A stretch of 44,937 nucleotides of DNA, from the NCBI RefSeq assembly GCF_016919175.1, contig NZ_JAFFPU010000017.1, positions 1 to 44,937 of the forward strand, given 5' to 3'. The first letter of the stretch is position 1. Each line of letters opens with the position of its first letter. The translations under genes were made by a program, and so were the position numbers. This DNA comes from Leptospira ainlahdjerensis. GTDB taxonomy: Bacteria > Spirochaetota > Leptospiria > Leptospirales > Leptospiraceae. Shown piece by piece: positions 1 through 11,438 of this stretch. The notes beneath the pieces are model-generated. The model did no database searches and was not told the origin of the DNA. It saw only the letters and a list, made by a program, of their open reading frames with translations.

Positions 1-375
1 GCGCTAAATTCTAAATTTTTGACCTCTTGCAAACAAAGAAAAAGAAAAGTGATTTTCTTCTCATCTCTCCCGCGTTTATACGAACTTCGCATAAACACCC
101 GTTTTTCAAAAAGAGAACCTCGTCGTATTTACGACTAAGCGCTAAATTCTAAATTTTTGACCTCTTGCAAACAAAGAAAAAGAAAAGTGATTTTCTTCTC
201 ATCTCTCCCGCGTTTATACGAACTTCGCATAAACACCCGTTTTTCAAAAAGAGAACCTCGCCGTATTTACGACAAAGCGCTAAATTCTAAATTTTTGACC
301 TCTTACAAACAAAGAAAAAGAAAAGTGATTTTCTTCTCATCTCTCCCGCGTTTATACGAACTTCGCATAAACACA
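1..375. repeat. 138-bp direct tandem repeat, about 2.7 copies
   Basis: Units begin at 1, 139 and 277 with the same GCGCTAAATTCTAAATTTTT start. The period is exactly 138 bp and only a few substitutions separate the copies (for example CTCTTGC versus CTCTTAC in the third). The third copy loses similarity near 375. Each full unit ends in a small hairpin of the GTCGTA-TT-TACGAC type, with one arm varying between copies. The array touches the window edge, so its true copy number is unknown. Because 138 is divisible by 3 a frame stays open across it, but the Lys/Arg-rich translation has no sign of being a protein. Confidence 0.95.
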
Positions 376-775
376 ACGCCCGTTTTCGATAATAGGGCTC
401 TTTCGAAGCAAACAAAGTCTAATCGACTCAATAACGAAGCTGAGACAAGAGTGGAAAAAACAACATCCTATTGATTCTTTGGAACAGAGAAAATCGAACG
501 AAGGTTAACTTTCTAAGAAATTCTTCGTAATGTTTCCTTGAACGACTTCTCACATTTTCCCTATGTCGGAGTTCCGACCTTGAAAAAATTCGAAAAATAC
601 TTGCGATTTTGCGGGCTTTTCCGATGGACCTCTGCCTTCTCCGGAAACGAAATAGTGGAGTATGATCCCGAAATCGGATTCGATTCGCAAGAATTTTAAA
701 AATTCCTAAATGAACTTGCGCGAGGCGCTGAAAAAATAGAATTTTCAAATCATTCTCCTCCTACATCCTGGACTC
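376..775. other. gene-free stretch upstream of murF
   Basis: No convincing gene is visible. A copy of the window-wide short palindrome, TGTCGGAGTTCCGACC, lies at 564-579. Open frames here on either strand are rich in Arg, Phe and Ser and run through the palindrome, which marks them as chance frames. A murF promoter must lie here or further upstream, but no clear -35/-10 pair could be picked out. Confidence 0.6.
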
Positions 776-2173
776 ATGAAGGCAGACTTCTTTTATGATC
801 CAGAAACGATCCGAAAAGTTTTAGGATCACCCGGTAATACTTGGTTCCAAAAGGATTCTCAAATAACGAATATAACGACCGCGTCCAACGAAGCGGAACC
901 GGGTTCCCTTTTTATTCCGCTTAGGGGGAATCGGGACGGGCACGAATTCATTCGAGACGCCCTCTCTCGAGGAGCTTCTTATTTTTTAATCGAAGTAAAT
1001 CATCCCCTCCGTAATAGTTTTTCTCAGAAAGAAGAACAAAAGGCGATTCCCGTATCGGATACGTTACTCGCGCTTGGTAACCTCGCGGCATTTCATCGAT
1101 CTCGTTTTCGTCCTATTCTCATCGCCGTAACGGGTTCGAGCGGAAAAACTACGACGAAAGAACTCCTCGGAAATTGTCTTAAGGAAATGAATGACGCGTT
1201 AGTTGTCACCGAAAAGAACTTTAACAACGAAATCGGACTTCCTTTCACCCTTTTTAGAATCAATGACAAAACTCGAGTTGTAGTCTGTGAAATGGGTATG
1301 AATCATAGAGGTGAAATATCCCGGCTTTCGAAGATTGCAAAACCAGATTTAGCAATCATAACAACGATTGGAACCGCTCACATCGAATTTTTAGGAAACC
1401 AAAAAAACATAGCAAAGGCAAAAGCGGAAGTTATTGAAGGTTTTTCCAACGGAGGAAAACTTTTTTTCCCGAACTCGAGAGAACATTCAAAAATCCTAAA
1501 GAAGAAACTTCGCAAATACGGAGGACATCTGATTCTCACCGAACCGGAAAAAACCTTTAAAGTCATAGAAAAAAAGCCCTCGGGCTTCACTCTTGAATAC
1601 AAGGGAAAACAAATCGCGTGGAATCTTCCCGGAGACAAACTCCTCGGAAATCTCGCTCTCTCGGTAGCCTGCCTGGAAACGATAGGAACGCCCAAGGAAT
1701 GGATTCTCGAAGGTATATCCGGCTTTCGATCCGGAAATAAACGTCTTGATTTGCAAATCGGAAAATACTCGATTATCAACGACACATACAATGCAAATTA
1801 TGAATCTATGATATCCTCTATCGAAGTCGCGGATCAACTCGCGGACGGAAAAAAATTTTACGCGGTCTTAGGCGACATGAAAGAATTGGGAAAACATTCC
1901 CTTACTTTTCATAAAAAATTAGGTAAACGATGTGCCGAATTTAAAAATTTAAAAGGACTCCTAACGTTCGGACAAGATTCCAAATGGATCCAAGAAGAAT
2001 TTCACAGACTTACAAATTCGTCAAGATTCTCCTTTCATTTTCCTGGAACAGAGGAAGGCCTCAGAACACTCCTAACGGTCTTTCTCGAAAATGTTCCGGA
2101 GTCGTCCGTCGTTTTAGTAAAAGCGTCGAGAGGAATTCAACTCGAACGCTTCGTGGAAGGTCTTCCCGTTTAG
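776..2173 (+). CDS. murF: UDP-N-acetylmuramoyl-tripeptide--D-alanyl-D-alanine ligase (MurF)
   Basis: MurF adds the D-Ala-D-Ala dipeptide to UDP-MurNAc-tripeptide in the last cytoplasmic ATP-dependent step of the peptidoglycan precursor pathway. The 465-residue length is typical. The N-terminal substrate domain (about 1-105) is followed by the ATP-binding domain with P-loop [10 protein letters not shown] near residues 120-129, then [13 protein letters not shown] and [10 protein letters not shown], all characteristic of Mur ligases. The C-terminal domain carries [11 protein letters not shown] and LGDMKELG. The ATG at 776 gives the full N-terminal domain; no strong Shine-Dalgarno precedes it. 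purE follows after 50 bp in the same direction, so co-transcription is plausible although the pathways differ. Identification is secure from the motifs. Confidence 0.96.
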   Translation: MKADFFYDPETIRKVLGSPGNTWFQKDSQITNITTASNEAEPGSLFIPLRGNRDGHEFIRDALSRGASYFLIEVNHPLRNSFSQKEEQKAIPVSDTLLALGNLAAFHRSRFRPILIAVTGSSGKTTTKELLGNCLKEMNDALVVTEKNFNNEIGLPFTLFRINDKTRVVVCEMGMNHRGEISRLSKIAKPDLAIITTIGTAHIEFLGNQKNIAKAKAEVIEGFSNGGKLFFPNSREHSKILKKKLRKYGGHLILTEPEKTFKVIEKKPSGFTLEYKGKQIAWNLPGDKLLGNLALSVACLETIGTPKEWILEGISGFRSGNKRLDLQIGKYSIINDTYNANYESMISSIEVADQLADGKKFYAVLGDMKELGKHSLTFHKKLGKRCAEFKNLKGLLTFGQDSKWIQEEFHRLTNSSRFSFHFPGTEEGLRTLLTVFLENVPESSVVLVKASRGIQLERFVEGLPV

Positions 2174-2223
2174 TACTTGCAGATCCCTTATCAAAAGAAA
2201 TATCTTACGCAGGAGCATCGAAC

Positions 2224-2712
2224 TTGAGCGCAAAAGTTGCAATCATCATGGGAAGTTATTCCGATTGGGAAACGATGAAGGAAGCCGAACTCATACTTAT
2301 TGATTTTGGCGTTTCCGTTCATAAAGAAATTGTTTCCGCGCACAGATCCCCGGAGCTTATGTTAGAATTTTCTAAATCAGCGAAAGATGCCGGATATTCC
2401 GTAATTATTGCGGGAGCCGGAGGCGCTGCCCACCTTCCGGGTATGGTAGCTTCGATGACTACACTTCCGGTCTTAGGTGTTCCCATTCAAAGTAAAACCT
2501 TGAATGGATTGGACAGTCTTCTTTCTATCGTTCAGATGCCGGGCGGAGTTCCGGTAGGAACTTTGGCAATTGGGTCGGCGGGTGCAAAAAACGCCGGTTT
2601 GCTCGCCGTCAGAATTCTTTCTCTTCAGGATTCCAAACTCGCCGAAAAACTTTCGAAGTACAGGGAGCAAATTCGTGAGGACGCACTTTCAAAGAATAAG
2701 GATCTGTTGTGA
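2224..2712 (+). CDS. purE: N5-carboxyaminoimidazole ribonucleotide mutase (PurE)
   Basis: PurE converts N5-CAIR to CAIR in de novo purine synthesis. The start chosen is TTG at 2224, because GGAG lies 8 bases upstream and the protein then begins just before the family core ([16 protein letters not shown]). The same frame is open further upstream, but that part overlaps murF and has no family character. The resulting 162 residues match class I PurE. Visible motifs are GSYSDW (phosphate and CAIR binding), SAHRSPE, and [13 protein letters not shown]. The stop overlaps the GTG of purK by four bases (GTGA), so translation of the pair is probably coupled, as usual for the bacterial PurK-PurE two-step route. 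Confidence 0.96.
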   Translation: MSAKVAIIMGSYSDWETMKEAELILIDFGVSVHKEIVSAHRSPELMLEFSKSAKDAGYSVIIAGAGGAAHLPGMVASMTTLPVLGVPIQSKTLNGLDSLLSIVQMPGGVPVGTLAIGSAGAKNAGLLAVRILSLQDSKLAEKLSKYREQIREDALSKNKDLL

Positions 2713-3839
2713 CACAAAAAAAAATACTCCTTCCAGGCGCAAAACTCGGAGTGATGGGATCCGGTCAACTCGCGAGAATGTTCGCCTTAGAAGCAATTCC
2801 GAACGGTTACGAGGTTTCCGTATATTCTCCTGAATCGCACTCCCCCGCAAGCGGCGTCGGCGCAAAAGAGTTCGTTTCCGAGTATGAAAACGAAGAGGTG
2901 CTCCTTGCTTTTTTAAAAACCATAGACGCGCTTACATTCGAATTTGAGAATATTCCGGAATCTGCACTTACCGTAATCGAGGAATTTCAAAAGAATTCGA
3001 ACCTTTTAGTGCATCCTTCTCCGAATTGTATCCGAATCGCACAGAATCGCTGGAAGGAAAAGATTTCCTTTCGGGACGCTCGGATTCCGACAGTAAATTT
3101 TTATCCCCTTTTTACGGAGAAGGACAAAAACGAAATTCCTTCCAAAGTTTCCTATCCTTGTATTTTAAAAACGAATACGATGGGATACGACGGAAAAGGA
3201 CAGGTGAAGTGTAGGTCGAAAGAAGAATTGATTTCCGCCATTTCCGATCTCAAGGAACTCAATCATATCGTTGAGGAATTTTTTCCTTTTACTTCGGAAG
3301 CCTCCGTGATCTTCGCAAGATTTCAAGACGGATCGATTTCCAATTTTCGTCCATCCTTAAACATTCATAAGAATCATATCTTGGATCTCACTTTTCATCC
3401 CGGTAACTTTCCTCCGAATTTGGAAAAAAATCTCGTTGATTACGCGAAAAAACTGGCAGAGGAGATCGATTATATAGGCGTTTTCGGAATCGAATTCTTT
3501 ATCAAGGGGGAAGAAATCCTGTGCAACGAGTTCGCCCCAAGGCCGCATAACTCGGGACATTTCAGCCAGGACAGCGGTTCTATTTCGCAATTTTCTCTTC
3601 AGCTAAGAACGCTCTGCAACCTTCCGGTTCCTAAAGAGATTCCGGTAAGACCCGTAACGATGAAAAACATCTTAGGCGAAGATTATAAACCCGGTTCGAA
3701 ACTCTGGACGAAAACATTAGAAAATCCTCATTATCATCTCCATCTCTATGGAAAAAAGGAAGCGAGAATGGGAAGAAAGATGGGACACTGGAATTATTCG
3801 GGACCGAACCCTGAATCCGCTTTTATTGGATGGGAATAG
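2709..3839 (+). CDS. purK: 5-(carboxyamino)imidazole ribonucleotide synthase (PurK)
   Basis: PurK is an ATP-grasp enzyme that makes N5-CAIR from AIR, bicarbonate and ATP, the substrate for PurE encoded just upstream. The GTG at 2709 overlaps the purE stop. The 376-residue protein begins with the nucleotide-fold motif [11 protein letters not shown] (residues about 14-24). It continues with TFEFENIP, the ATP-grasp segment [16 protein letters not shown], and the metal-binding end [25 protein letters not shown], all diagnostic of PurK. It ends with the family's [13 protein letters not shown] motif (about residues 357-365). The next gene starts 210 bp later, so this probably ends the murF-purE-purK unit; no strong terminator hairpin was found after it. 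Confidence 0.96.
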   Translation: MTQKKILLPGAKLGVMGSGQLARMFALEAIPNGYEVSVYSPESHSPASGVGAKEFVSEYENEEVLLAFLKTIDALTFEFENIPESALTVIEEFQKNSNLLVHPSPNCIRIAQNRWKEKISFRDARIPTVNFYPLFTEKDKNEIPSKVSYPCILKTNTMGYDGKGQVKCRSKEELISAISDLKELNHIVEEFFPFTSEASVIFARFQDGSISNFRPSLNIHKNHILDLTFHPGNFPPNLEKNLVDYAKKLAEEIDYIGVFGIEFFIKGEEILCNEFAPRPHNSGHFSQDSGSISQFSLQLRTLCNLPVPKEIPVRPVTMKNILGEDYKPGSKLWTKTLENPHYHLHLYGKKEARMGRKMGHWNYSGPNPESAFIGWE

Positions 3840-4049
3840 AATAGGATTGGAAATCCGAATCGTCTTTCTGCCGTTTGGCGACTCAATTCTGCTTAAAAAA
3901 TAAACGATTTATTCGTTTTAACACGAACCTCTATTCCAAATAGAATTCTTATTTCCGTCTCGATTATTTTTTTATATAAAGCCTTTTTTTTCTTTCCTCG
4001 TGTTTCAAAACGGATAGGAATTGTATCTTAGGAACAGGGAACCTGTAGA

Positions 4050-5975
4050 ATGGCTTTTTATAATACTTTAAAATCATACTTTGTTAGAGTTTCCGTTTCC
4101 TTTCTAATTCCTCTTCTTTTGAATGTTTTCGGATTCAATTGCTGGTCGAACGCCTTTTTTAAACCTCCGGTCGAATGTGTGGGAAAGATAAACAACGAAC
4201 TCTGTCCGAAAGAAAACTCCCTCGGTCTGATCTTAGCCGGCATATTTGCCGGATTCTTATACGCCGAAAACGCAGTTGCAATTTCTAATTTAGTAAATTA
4301 TTCTATTGTTCAATCCGGTTTTTTGGTCGGAAAGGCTCAAACGCCTGCGGTGTTCGTTTCTCTTGACGATGCTCCCGGAGCCTTTGTTCCGGTAGACGAT
4401 CTTTCAACTTGGAGATACCAACTTCCTGCACCTGCGGTCACGAATTCGTTTTGGAAGTTGGGAACAAAACACAAGATCTCAGTCAAAGCAGTCGATAGGT
4501 TCGGTAATATCTTTGGAGAAAAGATCGTAAACGTGATCAAGGGAAATAATCGAGATACAAACGGAGACGGTTTTGCCGATGTTATCCTTTCGGTTTCACC
4601 GAGCAATGCAGTCGTCGGCTACGGCCTTGTTTTCTTGGGTCACGGAGATACGGGAATCCCTTCTACCGCACCGGATTCGATCCTTACGGACGGTCAAGCA
4701 GGTGGAACGTATTTCGGAGATCGGATCGGCGCCGGCGACTTTAACGGAGACGGCTACGCTGATATAGTCATCGGTGCACAAGCGGCTCCGGCGCTCTCCA
4801 CTTTAGGAATCGTTTATATTTTTCATAGTTCCGGTCAAAATGGAATCTTGGGTCGGAATTTACTTTCCGGAGGGACGTATGATACTCTGATCCAAGGGCA
4901 GACCGCCGGAGAAAGACTCGGCTCTATGGTGTTAGGCGGAGATGTGAACAACGACGGTTATGACGACGCAATTCTTACTTCTCCTTGGACAAACGGCCTG
5001 GGATATATTTTTTACAGCCGAGGAAGTTCCGGAGTTCCATCCAAAAACTTAGGCGCGGGTGGATTGGCCGACATCAAATATTTGGGAGCCGCCGATAACT
5101 TCGGTTCGACATCCAGTATCGGAGATATAAATGCGGACGGATATATGGATCTCGTAATCGGAGCTCCAAACTTCAACACGAACCAGGGAAGAATTTATAT
5201 TTTTATCTCAAACTCGGGGACTCTTCCTTTAACTCCGCAATATTTAGTTTCGCCTAACGCACAATGTCCACCGGGAGGCGGTTGTGCTTACTCCGGGAAC
5301 TCAATTCAACTCGCCGACTTCAACGGAGATTCTTGTGCCGATCTCGCGGTGACCGCCCAAGGATACGGAACCAACAGAGGACTCGTATTCGTTTATCATT
5401 CGAACTGCGGGTCCACAACCCCCTATTCGAATTCACCGAATACAACTCTTTTTGGCCCGGCGCTTTCTACATGCAACGCGGGAAACAACTGCAGCTTCGG
5501 CTCCTCCATGTCCGCCGGAGATTCGAACGGAGACGGTTTCGCCGACTTGCTCGTAGGCGCCTATCAAAGTTCGAACAATTTCGGAAACGTCTATTTGTTT
5601 CAGAGCTCCGGTTCCGGCGGAATCCCGAATGCGGATTTAGGCTCCGGAGGATCCGCCAATGCAGTGTTAGGTGGAGAGTCGGCGGGTTTAGACTTCGGGA
5701 TCTACTCCGTCCTTCAGGACATAAACGGAGACGGGTTGTCCGATATTCTGGTCTCCGCACCGGATCCGATCGCAACCGGAGGCGCTCAGATCGGAAAAGG
5801 AAAGATTCATTTTTTTAGAAACAACCCTTCCGTCGGTCCGGGCAATCAGGATCTGCGTTCCGGCGGAACTGCGACCGCGACCCTGACCTTTACAAACGGC
5901 CTCTCTTTCGGGAACTCGATCGCATTGGATCAGATTGATTTTTTCGAATCGAAAATTTCGTTTCTTTTCCGTTGA
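4050..5975 (+). CDS. FG-GAP / integrin-alpha-like repeat protein, probable surface lipoprotein
   Basis: The 641-residue protein has a hydrophobic N-terminal signal (about 11-30) ending FGFNC, so Cys31 is a candidate lipidated residue in a relaxed spirochaetal lipobox. A second mature Cys pair follows near 43-52. From about residue 169 there are seven FG-GAP repeats with calcium-loop cores: DTNGDGFAD, DFNGDGYAD, DVNNDGYDD, DINADGYMD, DFNGDSCAD, DSNGDGFAD and DINGDGLSD, spaced about 60-70 residues apart. Each is followed by a V-I-G-A-type strand. Seven repeats would form one seven-bladed propeller, as in integrin alpha chains. The ligand is unknown; adhesion or a structural role is inference. 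An AGGGA lies about 11 bases before the ATG. It stands alone, between purK and a convergent ugd operon. Confidence 0.85.
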   Translation: MAFYNTLKSYFVRVSVSFLIPLLLNVFGFNCWSNAFFKPPVECVGKINNELCPKENSLGLILAGIFAGFLYAENAVAISNLVNYSIVQSGFLVGKAQTPAVFVSLDDAPGAFVPVDDLSTWRYQLPAPAVTNSFWKLGTKHKISVKAVDRFGNIFGEKIVNVIKGNNRDTNGDGFADVILSVSPSNAVVGYGLVFLGHGDTGIPSTAPDSILTDGQAGGTYFGDRIGAGDFNGDGYADIVIGAQAAPALSTLGIVYIFHSSGQNGILGRNLLSGGTYDTLIQGQTAGERLGSMVLGGDVNNDGYDDAILTSPWTNGLGYIFYSRGSSGVPSKNLGAGGLADIKYLGAADNFGSTSSIGDINADGYMDLVIGAPNFNTNQGRIYIFISNSGTLPLTPQYLVSPNAQCPPGGGCAYSGNSIQLADFNGDSCADLAVTAQGYGTNRGLVFVYHSNCGSTTPYSNSPNTTLFGPALSTCNAGNNCSFGSSMSAGDSNGDGFADLLVGAYQSSNNFGNVYLFQSSGSGGIPNADLGSGGSANAVLGGESAGLDFGIYSVLQDINGDGLSDILVSAPDPIATGGAQIGKGKIHFFRNNPSVGPGNQDLRSGGTATATLTFTNGLSFGNSIALDQIDFFESKISFLFR

Positions 5976-6382
5976 TCGTTCCACAAAAAAAGGTCGGTGG
6001 AGCGTTCAGCCTTTTTAGAAGATCAAAGCCGATCCTTTTGAAAAAACTCCGGAGAACGGCTTGGAATCGAATCACAAAACGATTTTTCGATTTTAGGGGG
6101 AAAAACGCTAAGAACGGATTCCAAAATCAAAAAGGAAATTTTCAGGAACCAGGGAAAAGTTTTTCACCCTCTTTTCATTTTCGCGAGATGGGCTCTACAC
6201 GATTCAAAACGGAGGAGTTCCCGCATTTTTTTTAGATCTCGAGGCAAACTTATAAAACAGAGATCGATCACTCACAGAACACTCGGCTTTCCCATCTTCT
6301 TGTTTTAACATACCGTCGCCAAAGGAAAAGAAATCTGTAACTGGATCAAAGTTCGAATCCGATCGTATGGGGAAAATGATAC

Positions 6383-6435
6383 ATTAGAATATTCTAATTT
6401 TTGTATTCATTTTCTCCACGAAAATGAATACAAAA
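6383..6435. repeat. perfect palindrome abutting a long AT-rich hairpin
   Basis: ATTAGAATATTCTAAT at 6383-6398 is a perfect 16-bp palindrome. It is followed immediately by TTTTGTATTCATTTT (6399-6413) and its exact reverse complement (6421-6435). A further C-G pair closes the loop, giving a 16-bp stem with the 5-base loop TCCAC. No T-run follows on either strand beyond the stem's own T-rich arm, so an ordinary intrinsic terminator is only one possibility. Confidence 0.85.
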
Positions 6436-6537
6436 TCAATTTCAAAAAAAGGAAACCGCCTCGAAGGATAAAATTCCAAAATCTTCCCTTTCGAAAGCTA
6501 AATCTTACCCACAAGTTGTATGGATCTTCCGAAAATC

Positions 6538-6691
6538 TGTCGGAACTACGACAATTCTTCCGTAAAAATAGCGCTCCCCGCCCTGATCTTGGGTGGAGGG
6601 GAGTGGAGGCGGGAAAATCCTCGGGTGACTTTCCTCTATCATAAAATCAAACTTCTCGCAAGAAAAAATTCTCTTGTAGGAATTCCTACAA
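6538..6691. repeat. dispersed hairpin-bearing repeat element, copy A
   Basis: The element begins with TGTCGGAACTACGACA (6538-6553) and ends with the perfect 18-bp palindrome TTGTAGGAATTCCTACAA (6674-6691). Between them are a CTCCGTAAAA-like block, a GC-rich inverted repeat (CTCCCC at 6574-6579 pairing with GGGGAG at 6598-6603), and the conserved block CTCTATCATAAAATC. The same order of blocks recurs at 16336-16496 with clear base-by-base similarity, so this is a dispersed repeat family. No coding capacity is seen. Confidence 0.85.
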
Positions 6692-6919
6692 AACCCTTGT
6701 CTCGGGACGATTCTCGTCGTATTTCCTCTCAACTCGCGGACAAGGTTAAGCAATATCGGGTGGCGGGAAAATTCCGGTCAAATCCCTCATATCAGAAAAA
6801 AATACTTTTTGCAAATACAAACTTCCGTGTAGGAACTCCTAAAATAGCCCTTTCTTGAAGTAAGATTCTCTTCACAGGTTCCTCACACATGCAGGTAAGG
6901 TCATACTGAAATCGGAAAA

Positions 6920-8230
<1,311 letters not shown>

Positions 8231-8284
8231 ATTGAGAACCAGGATTCCGGACTTTCCGGACTTAGAAAGAAAAATAAATCGGGA

Positions 8285-9484
8285 TCAAACGTCTTTTTTG
8301 AGACTGCTTTTTACCGGCAACCACGCAGCGCCTTCGAATTTCGGAAGATCCAGACGCTCCAATTCAAAAGAAAGAATTCCGTCTTTCCAGAGATAACTGT
8401 TTCCTACGTGATTGTCGCCTTCGTGTAAAGCGAGACCGAGAGAATATTTCCCGGCCGAAAAGTTGAGCGGAAGTCGGAAGTTCGCCGTAATCGATTCTCC
8501 CGCGAGAATGTTTTTCAAAGAATTGCCGAGGTGAAACGTATTTGTTCCGAACGCACGGATTCCTCTCGCGTCGTCGATATGAAATCCCACGGTCAAATCC
8601 GGAATGTCCTTTTTGAATTTCGCTCCGATCTCGATCTCGATCTCCGCTCCAACGGGAAGAATTTTCGGATTGATCTGACCCTTGTATTTCAAACTCAGAG
8701 AAAGGTTTTCCAAGGGAGAATCCTTTTGTAAGGGAAGAATCGATTCTTCTCCCGATCCGGAGTCCGCGATGATTTGCATGTATTCCCGAAATCCTTCCAC
8801 AGGATCTCCGTCGAACACGAGTTTGCCTTTTTCTAAAATCAAAACCCTCGAACAGACGGATTTGAGAAGTTCCAGATCGTGACTCACGATCAAGGTCATG
8901 GTTCCTTTTTCTTGGAAGGAACGAAAACGGTGCAGACATTTTTGTTGAAAGCTCGCATCCCCCACCGCGAGGGCCTCGTCCACGATGAGAATATCCGGTC
9001 TTGAAAACGTCGCCAATGCAAAACCGAGGCGCATCACCATCCCGGAAGAATATTGCTTAATTGGAATATTCTTAAATTCTTTTAAACCCGAGAATTCGAA
9101 AATTTCGTCCATCGAAGAAGATATTTCCTTCGGACTGAGTCCCCAGACTAGACCGTTGTAGTAGAGATTTTCCTCTCCCGAAAGTTCGGGATTGAATCCC
9201 ACCCCCAACTCCAAAATGGAACGGAGCGTTCCGTTCTTTGTGATCTTTCCGGACGCGTAAGACGAAACCCCGGTCAAAACTTTTAAGAGCGTCGACTTAC
9301 CCGCGCCGTTTCTTCCGATCAAACCTACGATTTCTCCGGGTTCGACCTGAAAGCTGATGTTTTTGAGCGCGTCATAACGTACGTCGTTCCCGAAAAAACC
9401 GAGCGTGAGAACGTTAAGAATTCTTTTGGAAGGTCCGCTAAAACCGTTATAGACCTTTTGGAGATTTTCTACTTTCAGGCTCAA
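8285..9484 (-). CDS. wzt: polysaccharide ABC exporter ATP-binding protein (Wzt type)
   Basis: The 399-residue protein is the ATPase of an ABC-2 exporter for O-antigen or capsule-like glycan. The ATPase domain has Walker A GRNGAGKST (57-65), the signature YSSGM (about 145-149) and Walker B PDILIVDEALAVGD (about 163-174). The insert before the P-loop (GFFGNDVRYDALKNISF) is typical of the TagH/Wzt/RfbB branch. Residues about 245-399 form the extra beta-rich C-terminal domain that in Wzt homologues recognises the modified glycan end. This suggests a substrate-specific exporter. The TTG start at 9484 overlaps the wzm stop (TTGA), so translation is coupled. Which polysaccharide is moved cannot be read from the sequence. 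Confidence 0.93.
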   Translation of the reverse strand: MSLKVENLQKVYNGFSGPSKRILNVLTLGFFGNDVRYDALKNISFQVEPGEIVGLIGRNGAGKSTLLKVLTGVSSYASGKITKNGTLRSILELGVGFNPELSGEENLYYNGLVWGLSPKEISSSMDEIFEFSGLKEFKNIPIKQYSSGMVMRLGFALATFSRPDILIVDEALAVGDASFQQKCLHRFRSFQEKGTMTLIVSHDLELLKSVCSRVLILEKGKLVFDGDPVEGFREYMQIIADSGSGEESILPLQKDSPLENLSLSLKYKGQINPKILPVGAEIEIEIGAKFKKDIPDLTVGFHIDDARGIRAFGTNTFHLGNSLKNILAGESITANFRLPLNFSAGKYSLGLALHEGDNHVGNSYLWKDGILSFELERLDLPKFEGAAWLPVKSSLKKDV

Positions 9485-10229
9485 AGATGGTCCAGGATCA
9501 CGGAATGAAATTTAGAACGGCTGAAAATCCCGATCGAAGGAAATAGAATCAGATACGGAAGGAATTCCTTCCAATGAAAAACCGGAACAAAGTCGTTTAA
9601 CAAAACAAAACGAAAGACTTCGAGAGGAAAGTTGAGAGGATTCCAAACGTTGATCGAATGTAAAAAACCGGAGGAAAGATAGAGGATCGGCAAAGACCAA
9701 AAGAAGAATTGGGAGATCAACCGAATCAAAGGGGTGATGTCCCGAAGAATCACGTTCGCTCGCGCCAAATAACCCTGCACAAAAGACAAAAGAATTCCGA
9801 TCACGATCATCGTCAAAATCGAAAGAGGAAACAAAAATACATTCAGTTTATTGAATATAACGAGAACGATCAGAACAGGAACCGCGGTCACCAAAAAATG
9901 AATGAGCATTTGAACGAACGGAATCCAGAGAAATATTTCGGGGCCCAAGGGAGATCTTTTGATCAGTTGACGATTTTCCGTAAGAATGGAGGTTCCGCGG
10001 ATCATATATTCCTGAAGAGGAACCCAAAAAAGAAGTCCGCTAAACGCGTAGCCGATAAAATCGGCCGCGGATTCCGGGTTTCCTTTGAGATGTAAAAATA
10101 AGAATACGATTGTGTAGATGAGGATGATGCTAAGATTTTGGACGAGCATCCAGGAGATTCCGAGAGCGCTTCCGGCAAATTGTAAGGCGTAATCTCTTCT
10201 TACTAAAATCCAAAGAATCGGTAAATTTT

Positions 10230-10236
<7 letters not shown>
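9481..10236 (-). CDS. wzm: polysaccharide ABC exporter permease (Wzm type, ABC-2)
   Basis: This 251-residue integral membrane protein pairs with the overlapping Wzt ATPase. Its N-terminus (LVRRDYALQFAGSALGISWMLVQNL) is the characteristic amphipathic start of Wzm/KpsM-type permeases. About six hydrophobic segments follow, with the periplasmic QEYMIRGTSIL segment and NVWNPLNFPLEVFRFVLLND near the end, as in this family. The annotated start is GTG at 10236. TTG at 10233 is equally possible and would give a four-base overlap with the radC stop (TTGA). The chain radC-wzm-wzt overlaps at each junction, so the genes are almost certainly one transcript. Function as a glycan exporter is family knowledge; the substrate is unknown. 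Confidence 0.92.
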
Positions 10237-10924
<688 letters not shown>

Positions 10925-10928
<4 letters not shown>

Positions 10929-11149
10929 ATCCGCTTCAGGTTGTTTTTACTGAGCTCAGACAAAGAATCTGCAAACCAGGTTCCCTGTTGAACTACTTCC
11001 CCTTCAAACGCTTCCTCCAGATAATCCGCGAAGGATTTCAGATTGGACTCTCCCGCACGAGTTCTTTCCCTCCAATTAGGGCCAGCTCCTGCGAGACCAC
11101 CGCGTTTTCTCTGATAATTAGCTGATTCTTGCAGAGATCGAATGATCAT
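10925..11149 (-). CDS. small protein of unknown function (74 aa), first gene of radC-wzm-wzt-ugd operon
   Basis: This short gene is supported by context: a GGAGAG Shine-Dalgarno sits about 6 bases before the ATG at 11149, a consensus-like promoter lies 79 bases upstream, and its stop overlaps the radC start. The protein is hydrophilic, with a basic Gly-rich N-terminal half (RKRGGLAGAGPNWRERTRAGE) and an acidic helix (FADYLEEAFEGEVV). It then has a Ser/Leu-rich tail (WFADSLSELSKNN). There is no signal peptide or membrane segment. I do not recognise a family. The mixed charge and short helices would suit a small partner or regulatory protein, but that is only a guess. Confidence 0.75.
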
Positions 11150-11227
11150 AGTCTTCTCTCCATTCTTATTAAATTAGACGACATAAACCGATAAAACCAC
11201 AAATAATTCCACTTAACGGATATGTAT

Positions 11228-11256
11228 ATACTACTCAAAACATAAGTAAATGTCAA
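11228..11256 (-). promoter_or_regulatory. sigma70-like promoter of the radC-wzm-wzt-ugd operon
   Basis: On the minus strand a perfect -35 hexamer TTGACA (11256-11251) is followed after exactly 17 bases by TAGTAT (11233-11228), a four-of-six match to the -10 consensus. The surrounding DNA is strongly AT-rich. The first ATG downstream is at 11149, giving a leader of about 70 bases. The interval to the plus-strand gene at 11439 could hold a divergent promoter too, but no equally good pair was seen. Confidence 0.65.
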
Positions 11257-11438
11257 CTAAAAACGCTCGATTTTTTAAAAACCTTCGATTTTAGAAGTAA
11301 GAACGATCTTTGAGTAATAAAACCTGTGGTTTTCCTCCGTTTCTGTTCTTTATCTTAACTTTCCCCCCGGACAAAACGTTTCCGTTTGGTTTTTTTTTCG
11401 TACATCTCGCATTTTTTTAGAATTCCCGCTCTCTGAAA

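Larger units (their letters stand above)
5976..6919. other. 944-bp repeat-rich gap between convergent genes
   Basis: No supported gene lies here. The gap holds several noncoding structures: a GGAGTTCCCGCA partial palindrome at 6214-6225, a palindrome plus long hairpin at 6383-6435, a repeat element at 6538-6691, and another palindrome copy, TGTAGGAACTCCTA, at 6828-6841. Frames open across this interval translate the palindromes themselves (producing GIPTK or VGTPK strings), which argues against coding. The position between the 3' ends of the FG-GAP gene and ugd suits terminators or antisense RNA, but neither can be proved from sequence. Confidence 0.7.

Noticed and set aside
1..375. Possible CRISPR array
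   Set aside because: The whole 138-bp unit repeats without variable spacers, and there are no cas genes.
157..474. Open frame across the 138-bp tandem repeats
   Set aside because: It is open only because the period is a multiple of three; the translation is Lys/Arg-rich repeats with no start signal.
428..748. Minus-strand open frame upstream of murF
   Set aside because: It crosses the palindrome at 564-579 and its Arg/Phe-rich composition is unlike a protein.
3840..3870. Terminator after purK
   Set aside because: The ATTGG...CCGAAT stem is short and has a bulge, with no T-run after it.
5264..5984. Long antisense or shifted open frames across the FG-GAP gene
   Set aside because: They are by-products of GC-rich Gly/Asp repeats and have Arg-rich translations.
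6520..6858. Open frame in the ugd/FG-GAP gap
   Set aside because: It translates the repeat element itself (GIPTK, VGTPK) rather than a protein.
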